Of a stretch of DNA of 19,193 nucleotides, positions 6,676 to 13,802 are shown piece by piece. The stretch spans positions 1 to 19,193 of the forward strand of contig JBOGVA010000065.1 of NCBI GenBank assembly GCA_050692195.1. Reading direction: 5' to 3'. The DNA is from JBOGVA01 sp050692195 (GTDB lineage: Bacteria; Actinomycetota; UBA4738). Each line of letters starts with the position of its first letter. The first letter of the stretch is position 1. Under the pieces are notes generated by a model. That model searched no databases. It worked only from the letters and a program-made list of their open reading frames with translations, and was not told the DNA's origin. The position numbers and the translations under genes are program-made.

Positions 6676-7659
6676 ATGACAACCTCTGCGATCGAGACCG
6701 AGGGCCTGGTCAGGACGTTTGGAAAGGTCCGAGCGCTCGACGGCATCGATATGGTGGCCCGCGAGGGCAGCATCTTTGGCTTGCTCGGTCCCAACGGCGC
6801 GGGCAAGACGACGGCCATCCGAGTGCTTTCGACGCTGCTCCGTCCGGACTCGGGCCGGGCCATCGTCGGCGGCTATGACGTCGCCCGACAGCCAAAGGAG
6901 GTGCGGCGGCTCATCGGGCTCACGGGCCAATACGCGGCAGTCGACGAGCTGCTCTCGGGCCAGGAGAACCTGTACATGATCGGCCGGCTCCTCGGGTTCC
7001 CCGGACGCGACGCCCGCGGTCGAGCGAAAGAGCTGCTGGAGGCCTTCGACCTGTCCGACGCGGCCGCGAAGAGAGTCAAGGCCTACTCCGGCGGGATGCG
7101 GCGCCGGCTCGACCTCGCCGCCAGCCTGGTGGGCCGGCCGCGGTTCCTGTACCTGGACGAGCCCACGACCGGCCTCGACCCCAGGAGCCGTGTCGAGCTG
7201 TGGGGCATGATCCGGGGGCTTGTGGCGGAGGGCACGACCGTCCTGCTGACCACCCAGTATCTGGAGGAGGCCGACCGGCTGGCGGACGAGATCGTAGTGA
7301 TCGACCACGGCCAGGTTATCGCGGCGGGGACGCCCCAGCAGTTGAAGACCCGGGTCGGGGGCCAGGTGCTCCAGGCCCGGCCGGCCGATCCCGCAGACGT
7401 GGGGGCGACCGAGCGAATCCTGGCGGACTTCGCGGGCGGCGGTGACGGCACCTACACCGACGGCCGGCTCGTCTCGGTGGCGATCAACGATCGATCGGCC
7501 CTGGGCCAGGTGGTCCGGCGCCTGGACGACGCCGGCATCGCCATCGACGACCTGTCGCTTCGGCGTCCCAGCCTGGACGAGGTGTTCCTGGCCATCACCG
7601 GGCACCTGGCCGAGGAAGAGCCACAGACCGAGGACATCAGTGAAAGGAGCCAAACATGA
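6676..7659 (+). CDS. DrrA-type ABC exporter ATPase (second pair)
   Basis: 327 residues, a paralogue of the ATPase at 3464-4477. Motifs: Walker A GPNGAGKT, Q-loop GLTGQYAAVDE, signature YSGGMRRRLDLAA, Walker B FLYLDEPTTGLD, the family-typical TTQYLEEAD in the switch region, and the DrrA C-terminal LRRPSLDEVFLAITGH. A longer open frame begins at 6547, but family homology starts at about residue 7 after ATG 6676 (ETEGLVRTFGKVRALDG). AAAGGGG lies eight bases before that ATG, so it is preferred. The stop overlaps the permease start (ATGA). Both ATPase genes share a CGAAAGGGG element just before the start, consistent with duplication that included the leader. Confidence 0.92.
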   Translation: MTTSAIETEGLVRTFGKVRALDGIDMVAREGSIFGLLGPNGAGKTTAIRVLSTLLRPDSGRAIVGGYDVARQPKEVRRLIGLTGQYAAVDELLSGQENLYMIGRLLGFPGRDARGRAKELLEAFDLSDAAAKRVKAYSGGMRRRLDLAASLVGRPRFLYLDEPTTGLDPRSRVELWGMIRGLVAEGTTVLLTTQYLEEADRLADEIVVIDHGQVIAAGTPQQLKTRVGGQVLQARPADPADVGATERILADFAGGGDGTYTDGRLVSVAINDRSALGQVVRRLDDAGIAIDDLSLRRPSLDEVFLAITGHLAEEEPQTEDISERSQT

Positions 7660-8444
7660 GCATGGCGACGCTCGCACCCTCCGGACGGGTGAACGTCTTC
7701 ACGAACACGCTGACGATCGCCCGGCGGAACCTGCTGCACATCAAGGCCACGCCCGAGCAGCTGGTGGAGATGTCCATCCAGCCCCTCATGTTCCTGGTGC
7801 TGTTCGTCTACGTGTTCGGCGGCGCCATCGCCGGGTCGAGCCGCGAGTACCTGCAGTTCGCGCTGCCGGGGATCCTCGTGCAGGCGGTCGCGTTTCTCCC
7901 GTTCACCACGGCCATCGGGCTGAACGTCGACTTCCAGCGAGGGGTGATCGACCGGTTCCGTTCGCTGCCGATCGCTCGTTCGGCGGTGATCAGCGGGCGC
8001 ATCGTGGCCGACGGGGCGCGCATCCTTTGGAGCATCGTGATCATCACCGGATTCGCGGCCCTCCTGGGGTTCCGGTTCGGCGGCGGCGCGGCCGGCGCCG
8101 TGGGCACCCTGGTGCTGGTCACGGCGTTCGGCCTGACGATGTGCTGGTTCATGGCGTTCATCGGCATCACCGCGCGCACCACCGAGTCCGTGAACACCTG
8201 GGGTTTCATGATCATCCTGCCGCTCACCTTCGCCAGCTCCGCGTTCGCGTCGCCGGAGACCATGCCGGGGTGGCTCCAGGCCTTCGTGAAGGTGAACCCG
8301 GTGACATCGGTGATCGACGCGGCGCGGGGGCTGATGCTCGGAGGTCCGGTGGCCGAGCCGGTGATCGACTCGGTGATCTGGATGGCGGTCATCACGGCGG
8401 TGTTCGCCTCGCTAGCGATCGCCCGCTACCGTCGCCGCGTCTGA
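7656..8444 (+). CDS. DrrB-type ABC-2 exporter permease (second pair)
   Basis: 262 residues, ABC-2 membrane subunit. The N-terminal amphipathic segment NTLTIARRNLLHIKATPEQ is followed by hydrophobic spans beginning at QPLMFLVLFVYVFGG. The coupling loop GVIDRFRSLPIARSAVISGR is nearly identical in pattern to the first permease. AAAGGAG precedes ATG 7656, which overlaps the ATPase stop. It forms the second complete exporter with its ATPase. The substrate is unknown; the diverged exterior segments relative to the first pair suggest a different substrate or partner. Confidence 0.92.
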   Translation: MSMATLAPSGRVNVFTNTLTIARRNLLHIKATPEQLVEMSIQPLMFLVLFVYVFGGAIAGSSREYLQFALPGILVQAVAFLPFTTAIGLNVDFQRGVIDRFRSLPIARSAVISGRIVADGARILWSIVIITGFAALLGFRFGGGAAGAVGTLVLVTAFGLTMCWFMAFIGITARTTESVNTWGFMIILPLTFASSAFASPETMPGWLQAFVKVNPVTSVIDAARGLMLGGPVAEPVIDSVIWMAVITAVFASLAIARYRRRV

Positions 8445-8477
8445 GGAGGTCGGTCAGACCGGCTGACATCCTCGGGA

Positions 8478-8483
8478 TAGATT
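8478..8483 (+). promoter_or_regulatory. possible -10 element for a leaderless transcript
   Basis: TAGATT ends six bases before ATG 8490 and there is no Shine-Dalgarno sequence in front of that gene. This geometry fits leaderless transcription, which is common in actinobacteria. There is no good -35 at 16-18 bases, so this is tentative. Confidence 0.25.
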
Positions 8484-8489
8484 GACCTG

Positions 8490-8786
8490 ATGGCTTACAT
8501 CGAGGTCACGGGAGCGGGCGAGGACGAAGAGGGGTTCGAGTTCCGCGTCGCCGTCCAGGAGGCGGACTCGCGGAGCCTGCATCAGGTGACACTCACCCGC
8601 CGCGACCACGAGGAGCTCGGCGGGGAAGGAGAGTCCCCGGAGCAGCTGGTCCGCCGATGCTTCGACTGGCTGCTCGAGCGGGAGCCGAAGGAGTCGATCC
8701 TGTCCCGCTTCGACATCCAGGAGATCAGTCGCTACTTTCCGAAGTTCCGCGACGAGATCCGCCGGCGATCACAGGGACCGCCGTAG
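8490..8786 (+). CDS. conserved small acidic protein of unknown function
   Basis: 98 residues, no recognised domain. The N-terminal half looks like antiparallel strands (MAYIEVTG, EFRVAVQEADSRSLHQVTLT). The second half is helical with a distinctive conserved-looking run (SPEQLVRRCFDWLLEREPKE, SILSRFDIQEISRYFPKF). I recall similar small actinobacterial proteins with an LLEREPKESIL motif but no assigned function. It starts 45 bases after the permease stop on the same strand and lacks a ribosome site, so it could be read from its own leaderless promoter. It is convergent with the CapA-family gene, with 10 bases between stops. No signal peptide or membrane span. Confidence 0.75.
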   Translation: MAYIEVTGAGEDEEGFEFRVAVQEADSRSLHQVTLTRRDHEELGGEGESPEQLVRRCFDWLLEREPKESILSRFDIQEISRYFPKFRDEIRRRSQGPP

Positions 8787-8796
8787 AAGCTCTGGG

Positions 8797-10020
8797 TCAG
8801 GGTAGCGACGCGGGGAGCGGCTTGATCCGGCGCCCCGATCCCACCGCAGCGACCGTGCGAAGGTACGAAGCGCGGAGGGCCGCGGCAAGCCACCCGTTCC
8901 CCTCTCCCGCGGCTATCAGTCGCCGGAGCGCTCGTCCCACGGGCTCGACGATGTGATCGGGATGGCGGACCCACGTCGGTACGTAGTCGACGCCCGTGAT
9001 CCTCGCTTCCTTCCCTTCCGCCCGCACGTGCAGAACGGCGATCAGGCCATCCTGGCGATCTCCCGTCTGGCTCGAGATGAGGTTCCCCTCCCCGAACACC
9101 ACGTACCTGCCCGCGATGCGGCCGATGGGCTGCACGACGTGGGCGTGTTGGCCGATGATGGCGTCCACGATCCCCCTTCCGAGCAGGTCCTCCGCCATGG
9201 CCTCCTGGTGGGCATCGGGCTCGTGGACGTACTCCGTGCCCCAGTGGAGGTTCACGATGACGATGTCGGCCCCCAGGCGGCGAGCCCGGCGCGCGTCCCG
9301 CTCGATCTTCGGGACCGAGATCAGGTTCACCGACCAAGCGTTGGGGAGCGGGATGCCGTTCGTCCACGTCGCATACGCCAGGAACGCGATGCGTACGCCA
9401 CGTACCTCTACGATCGGGATGCGCCGGGCCTCGCGTTGCGTGCGGAAGGAGCCCGTATGGGCGATGCCCGCGGCCTCGAGGGCTGCCACCGTCGAATCGA
9501 TCCCCGCTTGGCCGCCGTCCACGGAATGGTTCGATGCTGTGGAGCACGCGTCCCAGCCGGTCCAGGCGATGGCGTCGGCCAGCTCGGGAGGAGTGTTGAA
9601 GATGGGATAGGTGGCGGGCGGGCCCGGGCCGAGAGGGGTCTCGACGTGGCAGATGGCCAGAGCCGCCCGGCGGACGATCGGTCTGATGTTCGCGAAGAGC
9701 GGCCGAAAGTCGTATCCGTCGCCGCCGCCGTGCAGCAGCGCCCGTCGGTAGATGGGGGAGTGGATCAGGAGATCGCCCGTGGCGACGACGTCGAACTCGC
9801 GCACGGCGGGAGGGGCCGTCGGGCGAAGCCGGGGGCCGATCGCGAGGTTGGCGGCAGGGGAGGCCGACACGGCGGCCGTCTGGAGTGGCCGGGCCACGGC
9901 CGTGGCGGGCCCCGGCTCCTCCCCGACCAGCCGGGCGGGGAGGGCTGCCACCGTGATGGGGACGGCCGCCGCGACAACCGCAAGACCCCGGAGCCAGCGC
10001 CCGGCCGATCGATTCGCCAC
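8797..10020 (-). CDS. secreted CapA-family (PGA_cap) metallophosphatase-like protein
   Basis: 407 residues from GTG 10020, chosen because AGGGAGA lies just upstream and the N-terminus then becomes a signal/anchor (NRSAGRWLRG, then a hydrophobic stretch through VVAAAVPITVAALPA). The longer frame to 10209 would run into the lon promoter. The mature part has the CapA-type calcineurin-like pattern: DVVATGDLLIHSPI (metal Asp), CHVETPL, CSTASNHSVDGGQAGI, IVNLHWGTEYVHEPD, IDAIIGQHAHVVQPI and FGEGNLISSQTGD. In bacilli CapA takes part in poly-gamma-glutamate capsule anchoring, but isolated members like this one have unknown substrates, and no capBCE genes are present. It is predicted to be extracytoplasmic. 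Transcribed divergently from lon. Confidence 0.88.
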   Translation of the reverse strand: MANRSAGRWLRGLAVVAAAVPITVAALPARLVGEEPGPATAVARPLQTAAVSASPAANLAIGPRLRPTAPPAVREFDVVATGDLLIHSPIYRRALLHGGGDGYDFRPLFANIRPIVRRAALAICHVETPLGPGPPATYPIFNTPPELADAIAWTGWDACSTASNHSVDGGQAGIDSTVAALEAAGIAHTGSFRTQREARRIPIVEVRGVRIAFLAYATWTNGIPLPNAWSVNLISVPKIERDARRARRLGADIVIVNLHWGTEYVHEPDAHQEAMAEDLLGRGIVDAIIGQHAHVVQPIGRIAGRYVVFGEGNLISSQTGDRQDGLIAVLHVRAEGKEARITGVDYVPTWVRHPDHIVEPVGRALRRLIAAGEGNGWLAAALRASYLRTVAAVGSGRRIKPLPASLP

Positions 10021-10122
10021 GTCGTCTCCCTGTCGGGGAAGGTTGCTCAGCTTACCCCCGTCCGGGGAGGAACCTGTGAGCTCAGCCCGCCTTCCTTCTG
10101 GCCTCGGCACCTCCCGGCCGAA

Positions 10123-10143
10123 GTTGAGTGCATCTGGCTCAAG
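10123..10143 (+). promoter_or_regulatory. HAIR-like HspR operator upstream of lon
   Basis: The sequence is GTTGAGT-N7-GCTCAAG. The published HAIR consensus bound by the heat-shock repressor HspR is CTTGAGT-N7-ACTCAAG, so six of seven bases match in each arm and the spacer is exact. It lies 66 bases before the lon start and directly upstream of a TAAACT -10 candidate, where repressor binding would overlap the -35 region. In Streptomyces lon belongs to the HspR regulon, which supports the call. No hspR gene is in the window. Confidence 0.7.
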
Positions 10144-10160
10144 TTTCGGGAATAGCTCTG

Positions 10161-10166
10161 TAAACT
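10161..10166 (+). promoter_or_regulatory. candidate lon -10 element
   Basis: TAAACT matches the TATAAT consensus at four positions, about 43 bases before ATG 10209. The bases 17 upstream of it fall inside the right arm of the HAIR-like repeat. Confidence 0.35.
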
Positions 10167-10208
10167 GGACTGTTGTTGAAGGTGATAGCCCTTTCACAAG
10201 CGGAGACA

Positions 10209-12596
10209 ATGGTGCCTGAACAGCTCGAGACGAAGATCCTGCCCCTGCTGCCGCTGACAGCGGGGGTTGTCTTGCCGCGCATGGTTGTGACCCTCACCCT
10301 CGAAGCTCCCGAGGCGCGCGCCGCGGTCGAAGCGGCTCGTTCGGCCGCGGATACCCTGCTCCTGGTCCCCCGGACCGAGGACGGCGCCTACGCGCGGGTG
10401 GGGACCGTGGCGGTGATCGAGGAGATGGGCCAGACCCCGGGAGGTGTCCAGGCCCTGATCATCCGCGGCCTGCACCGGGCTCTGATCGGCTCGGGGGTGG
10501 CCGGGACCGGCGAGGCCATCTGGGTCCAGGTCGAGGCCCGGCCGGACCCCCAGGAGGTGTCGGAGCGCGCCGAGCAGCTCGCCCGCGAATACCGCGCCAC
10601 CCTCGAGAACATCGTGGAGGCCCGTGGCGTGCCGCAGGTGGCCGAGTTCCTGCGCGGCATCGACGAGCCGGGCGCCCTGGCCGATACGGCCGGTTACTCT
10701 CCGGATCTCTCCTTCGATCAGAAGGTCGAGGTCCTGGAGGCTCTGGACGTGGAGCAGCGCCTGGAGAAGGTCCTGGCCTGGGCCAAGGACACCCTGGCCG
10801 AGCTGGCCCTGAGGGACAAGATCCGGTCAGAGGTCGCCGAGGGCATGCAGAAGAACCAGCGCGAGTACATCCTTCGGCAGCAGCTGGACGCCATCAGGAA
10901 GGAGCTCGGGGAGGGCGACGAGGAGAACGTCGTCGAGGAGTACCGGAGGAAGATCGAGGCCGCTGGAATGCCCGAGGCCGTCCGGGCGCAGGCGGAGCGG
11001 GAGCTGGCGCGCCTGGAGAGGACCTCCGATCAGAACCCGGAGCAGGGCTGGATCCGAACGTATCTCGACTGGCTCGTCGAGATCCCCTGGTCGAAGCGAA
11101 CCGAGGACAACCTCGAAATCGCAGAGGCCCGCCGCATCCTCGATGAGGACCACACAGGCCTTCACGACGTGAAGGACCGGATCATCGAGTACCTGGCGGT
11201 CCGCAAGCTTCGAGCCGAGCGCGGGTTGGCCGAGGTGGCCACCGGCCGTGGGTCGGGCGCCATCCTCACTCTCATCGGCCCGCCGGGTGTGGGCAAGACG
11301 AGCTTGGGCGAGTCGGTCGCGAGGGCTCTCGGCCGAACCTTCGTCCGTGTTTCACTCGGCGGCATCCACGACGAGGCCGAGATCCGGGGCCATCGGCGGA
11401 CCTACGTCGGCGCGCTGCCCGGTCGGATCGTGCGGGCCCTGAAGGACGGCGGCACGAAGAATCCGGTGATGATGCTCGACGAGATCGACAAGGTCGGCGC
11501 CGACTGGCGGGGTGACCCGTCCAGTGCGCTGCTGGAGGTCCTGGACCCGGCGCAGAACCACACGTTCCGGGATCACTACCTGGACGTCGATCTGGACCTG
11601 TCCGAGGTCCTGTTCATCACCACCGGCAACGTGGCCGAGACGATCCCCGGCCCGCTTCTGGACCGGATGGAGGTCATCCGACTGGATGGCTACACGGAAG
11701 ACGAGAAGGTCGCCATCGCCCGTGACCACCTGCTCGCCCGCCAGCTCGATCGGAACGGCCTGAAGCCGGAAGAGGTTGAGATCACCGGCGAGGCGCTCCG
11801 CATGATCGTGAACGATTACACCCGCGAGGCAGGGGTCCGGCACCTGGAGCGGGAGATCGGCAAGCTGCTCCGGAAGGTGGCGACCAAGGTCGCCGCTCAG
11901 AGCGCGCAAGCGCCCGTGAAGGTCGACACCGGTGACGTTCGCGAGTATCTGGGGCGTCAGAAGTTCTTCTTGGAGGCGGCCGACCGGACGAGCGTGCCCG
12001 GCGTGGCCACTGGCCTCGCCGTCACCGGAACCGGCGGCGACGTGTTGTTCATCGAGGCCACTCGGATGGACGAGGGGGGCGGCGACGGCCATCGGACGGG
12101 GGATGGGCTCACCCTGACCGGTCAGCTCGGCGACGTGATGAAGGAGTCGGCCATGATCGCGCTCTCCTTCGTGCGCTCGCATGCCGATGAGCTCGGCATC
12201 TCTCAAGATCGGCTCCGGGGTCGGTTCCACGTCCACGTCCCGGCGGGTGCGGTTCCCAAGGACGGCCCCAGCGCGGGTGTAGCCATGACCACCGCGCTCG
12301 CCTCGCTGCTGTCAGAGCGTCCGGTGAAGGCCACCGTCGGCATGACCGGGGAGGTGACCCTGCAAGGAAGGGTCCTCCCGATCGGGGGAGTCAAGCAGAA
12401 GGTACTGGCGGCTCATCGAGCCGGGCTGAGGGAGGTCGTCCTCCCCAGGCGCAACGAGGGCGATCTTGACGACGTGCCCGGCGAGGTGCGCAAGGACATC
12501 ACCTTCCATCTGGTCGAGACGGTGGATGAGGTCTTGCCTCTGGCGCTCGAGCCCAGCGAGGCGATCGCCAGCGGCCAGACGTCCGCCGCAGCCTAG
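10209..12596 (+). CDS. lon: ATP-dependent protease Lon
   Basis: 795 residues, the full length of LonA. The N-terminal substrate-binding domain spans about residues 10-200 and is followed by the coiled region with MQKNQREYILRQQLDAIRKEL. The AAA module has Walker A GPPGVGKT at 357-364, Walker B VMMLDEIDK and a sensor in ITTGN. The C-terminal protease has the catalytic dyad Ser688 (PKDGPSAG) and Lys731 (GGVKQKVLAA), 43 residues apart as in the E. coli enzyme. ATG 10209 has GCGGAGA upstream; the TTG at 10173 of the longer frame lacks support. Lon degrades misfolded and regulatory proteins in the cytoplasm. The HAIR-like site upstream suggests heat-shock control by HspR. A short extra glycine-rich loop (MDEGGGDGHRTGDG) interrupts the usual end of the protease entry region. 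Confidence 0.97.
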   Translation: MVPEQLETKILPLLPLTAGVVLPRMVVTLTLEAPEARAAVEAARSAADTLLLVPRTEDGAYARVGTVAVIEEMGQTPGGVQALIIRGLHRALIGSGVAGTGEAIWVQVEARPDPQEVSERAEQLAREYRATLENIVEARGVPQVAEFLRGIDEPGALADTAGYSPDLSFDQKVEVLEALDVEQRLEKVLAWAKDTLAELALRDKIRSEVAEGMQKNQREYILRQQLDAIRKELGEGDEENVVEEYRRKIEAAGMPEAVRAQAERELARLERTSDQNPEQGWIRTYLDWLVEIPWSKRTEDNLEIAEARRILDEDHTGLHDVKDRIIEYLAVRKLRAERGLAEVATGRGSGAILTLIGPPGVGKTSLGESVARALGRTFVRVSLGGIHDEAEIRGHRRTYVGALPGRIVRALKDGGTKNPVMMLDEIDKVGADWRGDPSSALLEVLDPAQNHTFRDHYLDVDLDLSEVLFITTGNVAETIPGPLLDRMEVIRLDGYTEDEKVAIARDHLLARQLDRNGLKPEEVEITGEALRMIVNDYTREAGVRHLEREIGKLLRKVATKVAAQSAQAPVKVDTGDVREYLGRQKFFLEAADRTSVPGVATGLAVTGTGGDVLFIEATRMDEGGGDGHRTGDGLTLTGQLGDVMKESAMIALSFVRSHADELGISQDRLRGRFHVHVPAGAVPKDGPSAGVAMTTALASLLSERPVKATVGMTGEVTLQGRVLPIGGVKQKVLAAHRAGLREVVLPRRNEGDLDDVPGEVRKDITFHLVETVDEVLPLALEPSEAIASGQTSAAA

Positions 12597-12728
12597 CCCC
12601 CGGATCGCACGCGTCGGGCCCCTCCGAGGGCTCCTGGAACTCTTGGCGATCTCCCAGCTTGCTCTCAGCTTTGGATGCTCGACTGGGCGCGAACCGAAAG
12701 TAGGCAAGAGACGAAGGAGGTGTTCAGG

Positions 12729-13052
12729 ATGTTGCTGTTCCGTCACGGTGGTCGCTTTGGGCACGACGGTTGGTGGTGGGGGTTCTTTTCGAACATCGTG
12801 CCGGCGCTGTTCTTGGTGGTCCTGGTGGGCCTGGCCGTGTGGGCGATCACGCGCTTGACCGCCCGAGGCCCGGTTCCCGGCTCAGCCTCGACGGCTGTGG
12901 CGCCGATGCCTCGGCGCGACGCGGCTCTCGACGAGGTCCGCATCCGGTACGCTCGGGGCGAGATCGATCGGGAGGAGTACTTGCAGCGATCTCGTGATCT
13001 GGGAGCCATCGAATCCGAGCCGGGCCCGCCCCCGGCCGCTCACGGGGCATAA
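12729..13052 (+). CDS. single-pass membrane protein with C-terminal SHOCT domain
   Basis: 107 residues from ATG 12729, which has GAAGGAGGT seven bases upstream. The frame extends back to 12675, but that would place the ribosome site inside the gene. A Trp-rich aromatic start (GWWWGFFSN) leads into one membrane helix (IVPALFLVVLVGLAVWAI, about residues 24-41). A linker follows, then a SHOCT motif (LDEVRIRYARGEIDREEYLQR), a short helical oligomerisation domain common at the C-termini of small actinobacterial membrane proteins. Function unknown. It lies 132 bases after lon and 13 bases before the response regulator, so it likely shares a transcript with the two-component genes. Confidence 0.85.
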   Translation: MLLFRHGGRFGHDGWWWGFFSNIVPALFLVVLVGLAVWAITRLTARGPVPGSASTAVAPMPRRDAALDEVRIRYARGEIDREEYLQRSRDLGAIESEPGPPPAAHGA

Positions 13053-13065
13053 GGGGGCCTGGGCT

Positions 13066-13800
13066 TTGCCGTCGCCCAAGGCATCTGTGGTTCCCGGAGC
13101 GTCATTGTCGGCGGATTCCCAGCGGGTCCTCGTGGTGGACGACGAGGCCTATATCACCGACCTGATCGCCACGGCCCTGCGGTACGAGGGGTTCGAGGTC
13201 GCTTCGGCCGGGAATGGCCGGGAGGCACTGACCCTGGTGGAATCGTTTCGGCCGGAGCTCATCGTCCTCGACGTCATGCTGCCGGACCTGGATGGCTTCG
13301 ACGTACAAAGGAAGCTGGTGGACCGGGGGCGTCATGTCCCGGTCCTCTTCCTCACGGCTCGCGACTCGACGGAGGACAAGGTTCGTGGTTTGACCATCGG
13401 CGGCGACGACTACGTCACGAAGCCCTTCAGTCTCGAGGAGCTGATCGCCCGTATCCGAGCGATCCTGCGTCGCGTTCGCGGCACCGGACCCCAAGCCGGC
13501 CGCCTACGGTTCGCGGATCTGGAGATGGACGAGGACACCCATGAGGTTTGGCGACGAGGCCGGCCGGTCGCGCTCACGGCGACCGAGTTCAACCTCCTGC
13601 GCTTCCTGCTGGCCAACCCCCGACGGGTATTGTCGAAGGGTCAGATCATGGACCACGTGTGGAGCTACGACTTTCGCGGAGACTCTTCGATCGTGGAGAC
13701 CTACATCAGCTACCTGAGGAAGAAGGTGGACGGCGATGAGCCGCGGCTGATCCACACGGTACGGGGTGTGGGGTACGTCATTCGACTCCCTCCGGAGTGA
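13066..13800 (+). CDS. OmpR/PhoB-family response regulator
   Basis: About 244 residues. Receiver domain: acidic pocket VLVVDDEAY, phosphorylation site Asp69 in LIVLDVMLPDLDG, conserved Thr in FLTARDS, Lys in DYVTKPFS. The C-terminal winged-helix DNA-binding domain has TATEFNLLRFLLANPRRVLSK-type sequence, the IVETYISYLRKKVD recognition region and the terminal HTVRGVGYVIR hairpin. The start is uncertain: TTG 13066 has AGGGGG upstream; GTG 13087 is an alternative with AAGG; neither affects the domains. The stop nearly coincides with the kinase start, so the two are coupled. It should be phosphorylated by that kinase. Targets are unknown. Confidence 0.94.
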   Translation: MPSPKASVVPGASLSADSQRVLVVDDEAYITDLIATALRYEGFEVASAGNGREALTLVESFRPELIVLDVMLPDLDGFDVQRKLVDRGRHVPVLFLTARDSTEDKVRGLTIGGDDYVTKPFSLEELIARIRAILRRVRGTGPQAGRLRFADLEMDEDTHEVWRRGRPVALTATEFNLLRFLLANPRRVLSKGQIMDHVWSYDFRGDSSIVETYISYLRKKVDGDEPRLIHTVRGVGYVIRLPPE

Positions 13801-13802
13801 GA

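Larger units (their letters stand above)
10021..10208. promoter_or_regulatory. divergent promoter region capA-like / lon
   Basis: 188 bases without a gene. It contains the HAIR-like element and a candidate -10 for lon on its right side, and GC-rich sequence without clear promoter elements on the CapA side. Confidence 0.6.

Noticed and set aside
6589..7677. Minus-strand open frame of over 360 codons opposite the second exporter ATPase
   Set aside because: It is antisense to an intact ABC ATPase in the mirrored frame, and its product has no recognisable domain.
8953..10155. Plus-strand open frame of 400 codons opposite the CapA-family gene
   Set aside because: The minus strand has the signal peptide and CapA motifs; the plus product is Arg/Gly-rich without any motif.
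10021..10209. N-terminal extension of the CapA-family protein to 10209
   Set aside because: The extension would cross the HAIR-like site and lon promoter, and would bury the signal peptide about 63 residues in. GTG 10020 has a ribosome site.
12615..12640. Hairpin-like GCCC/GGGC sequence after lon as terminator
   Set aside because: The stem is only four pairs, with no T-run after it.
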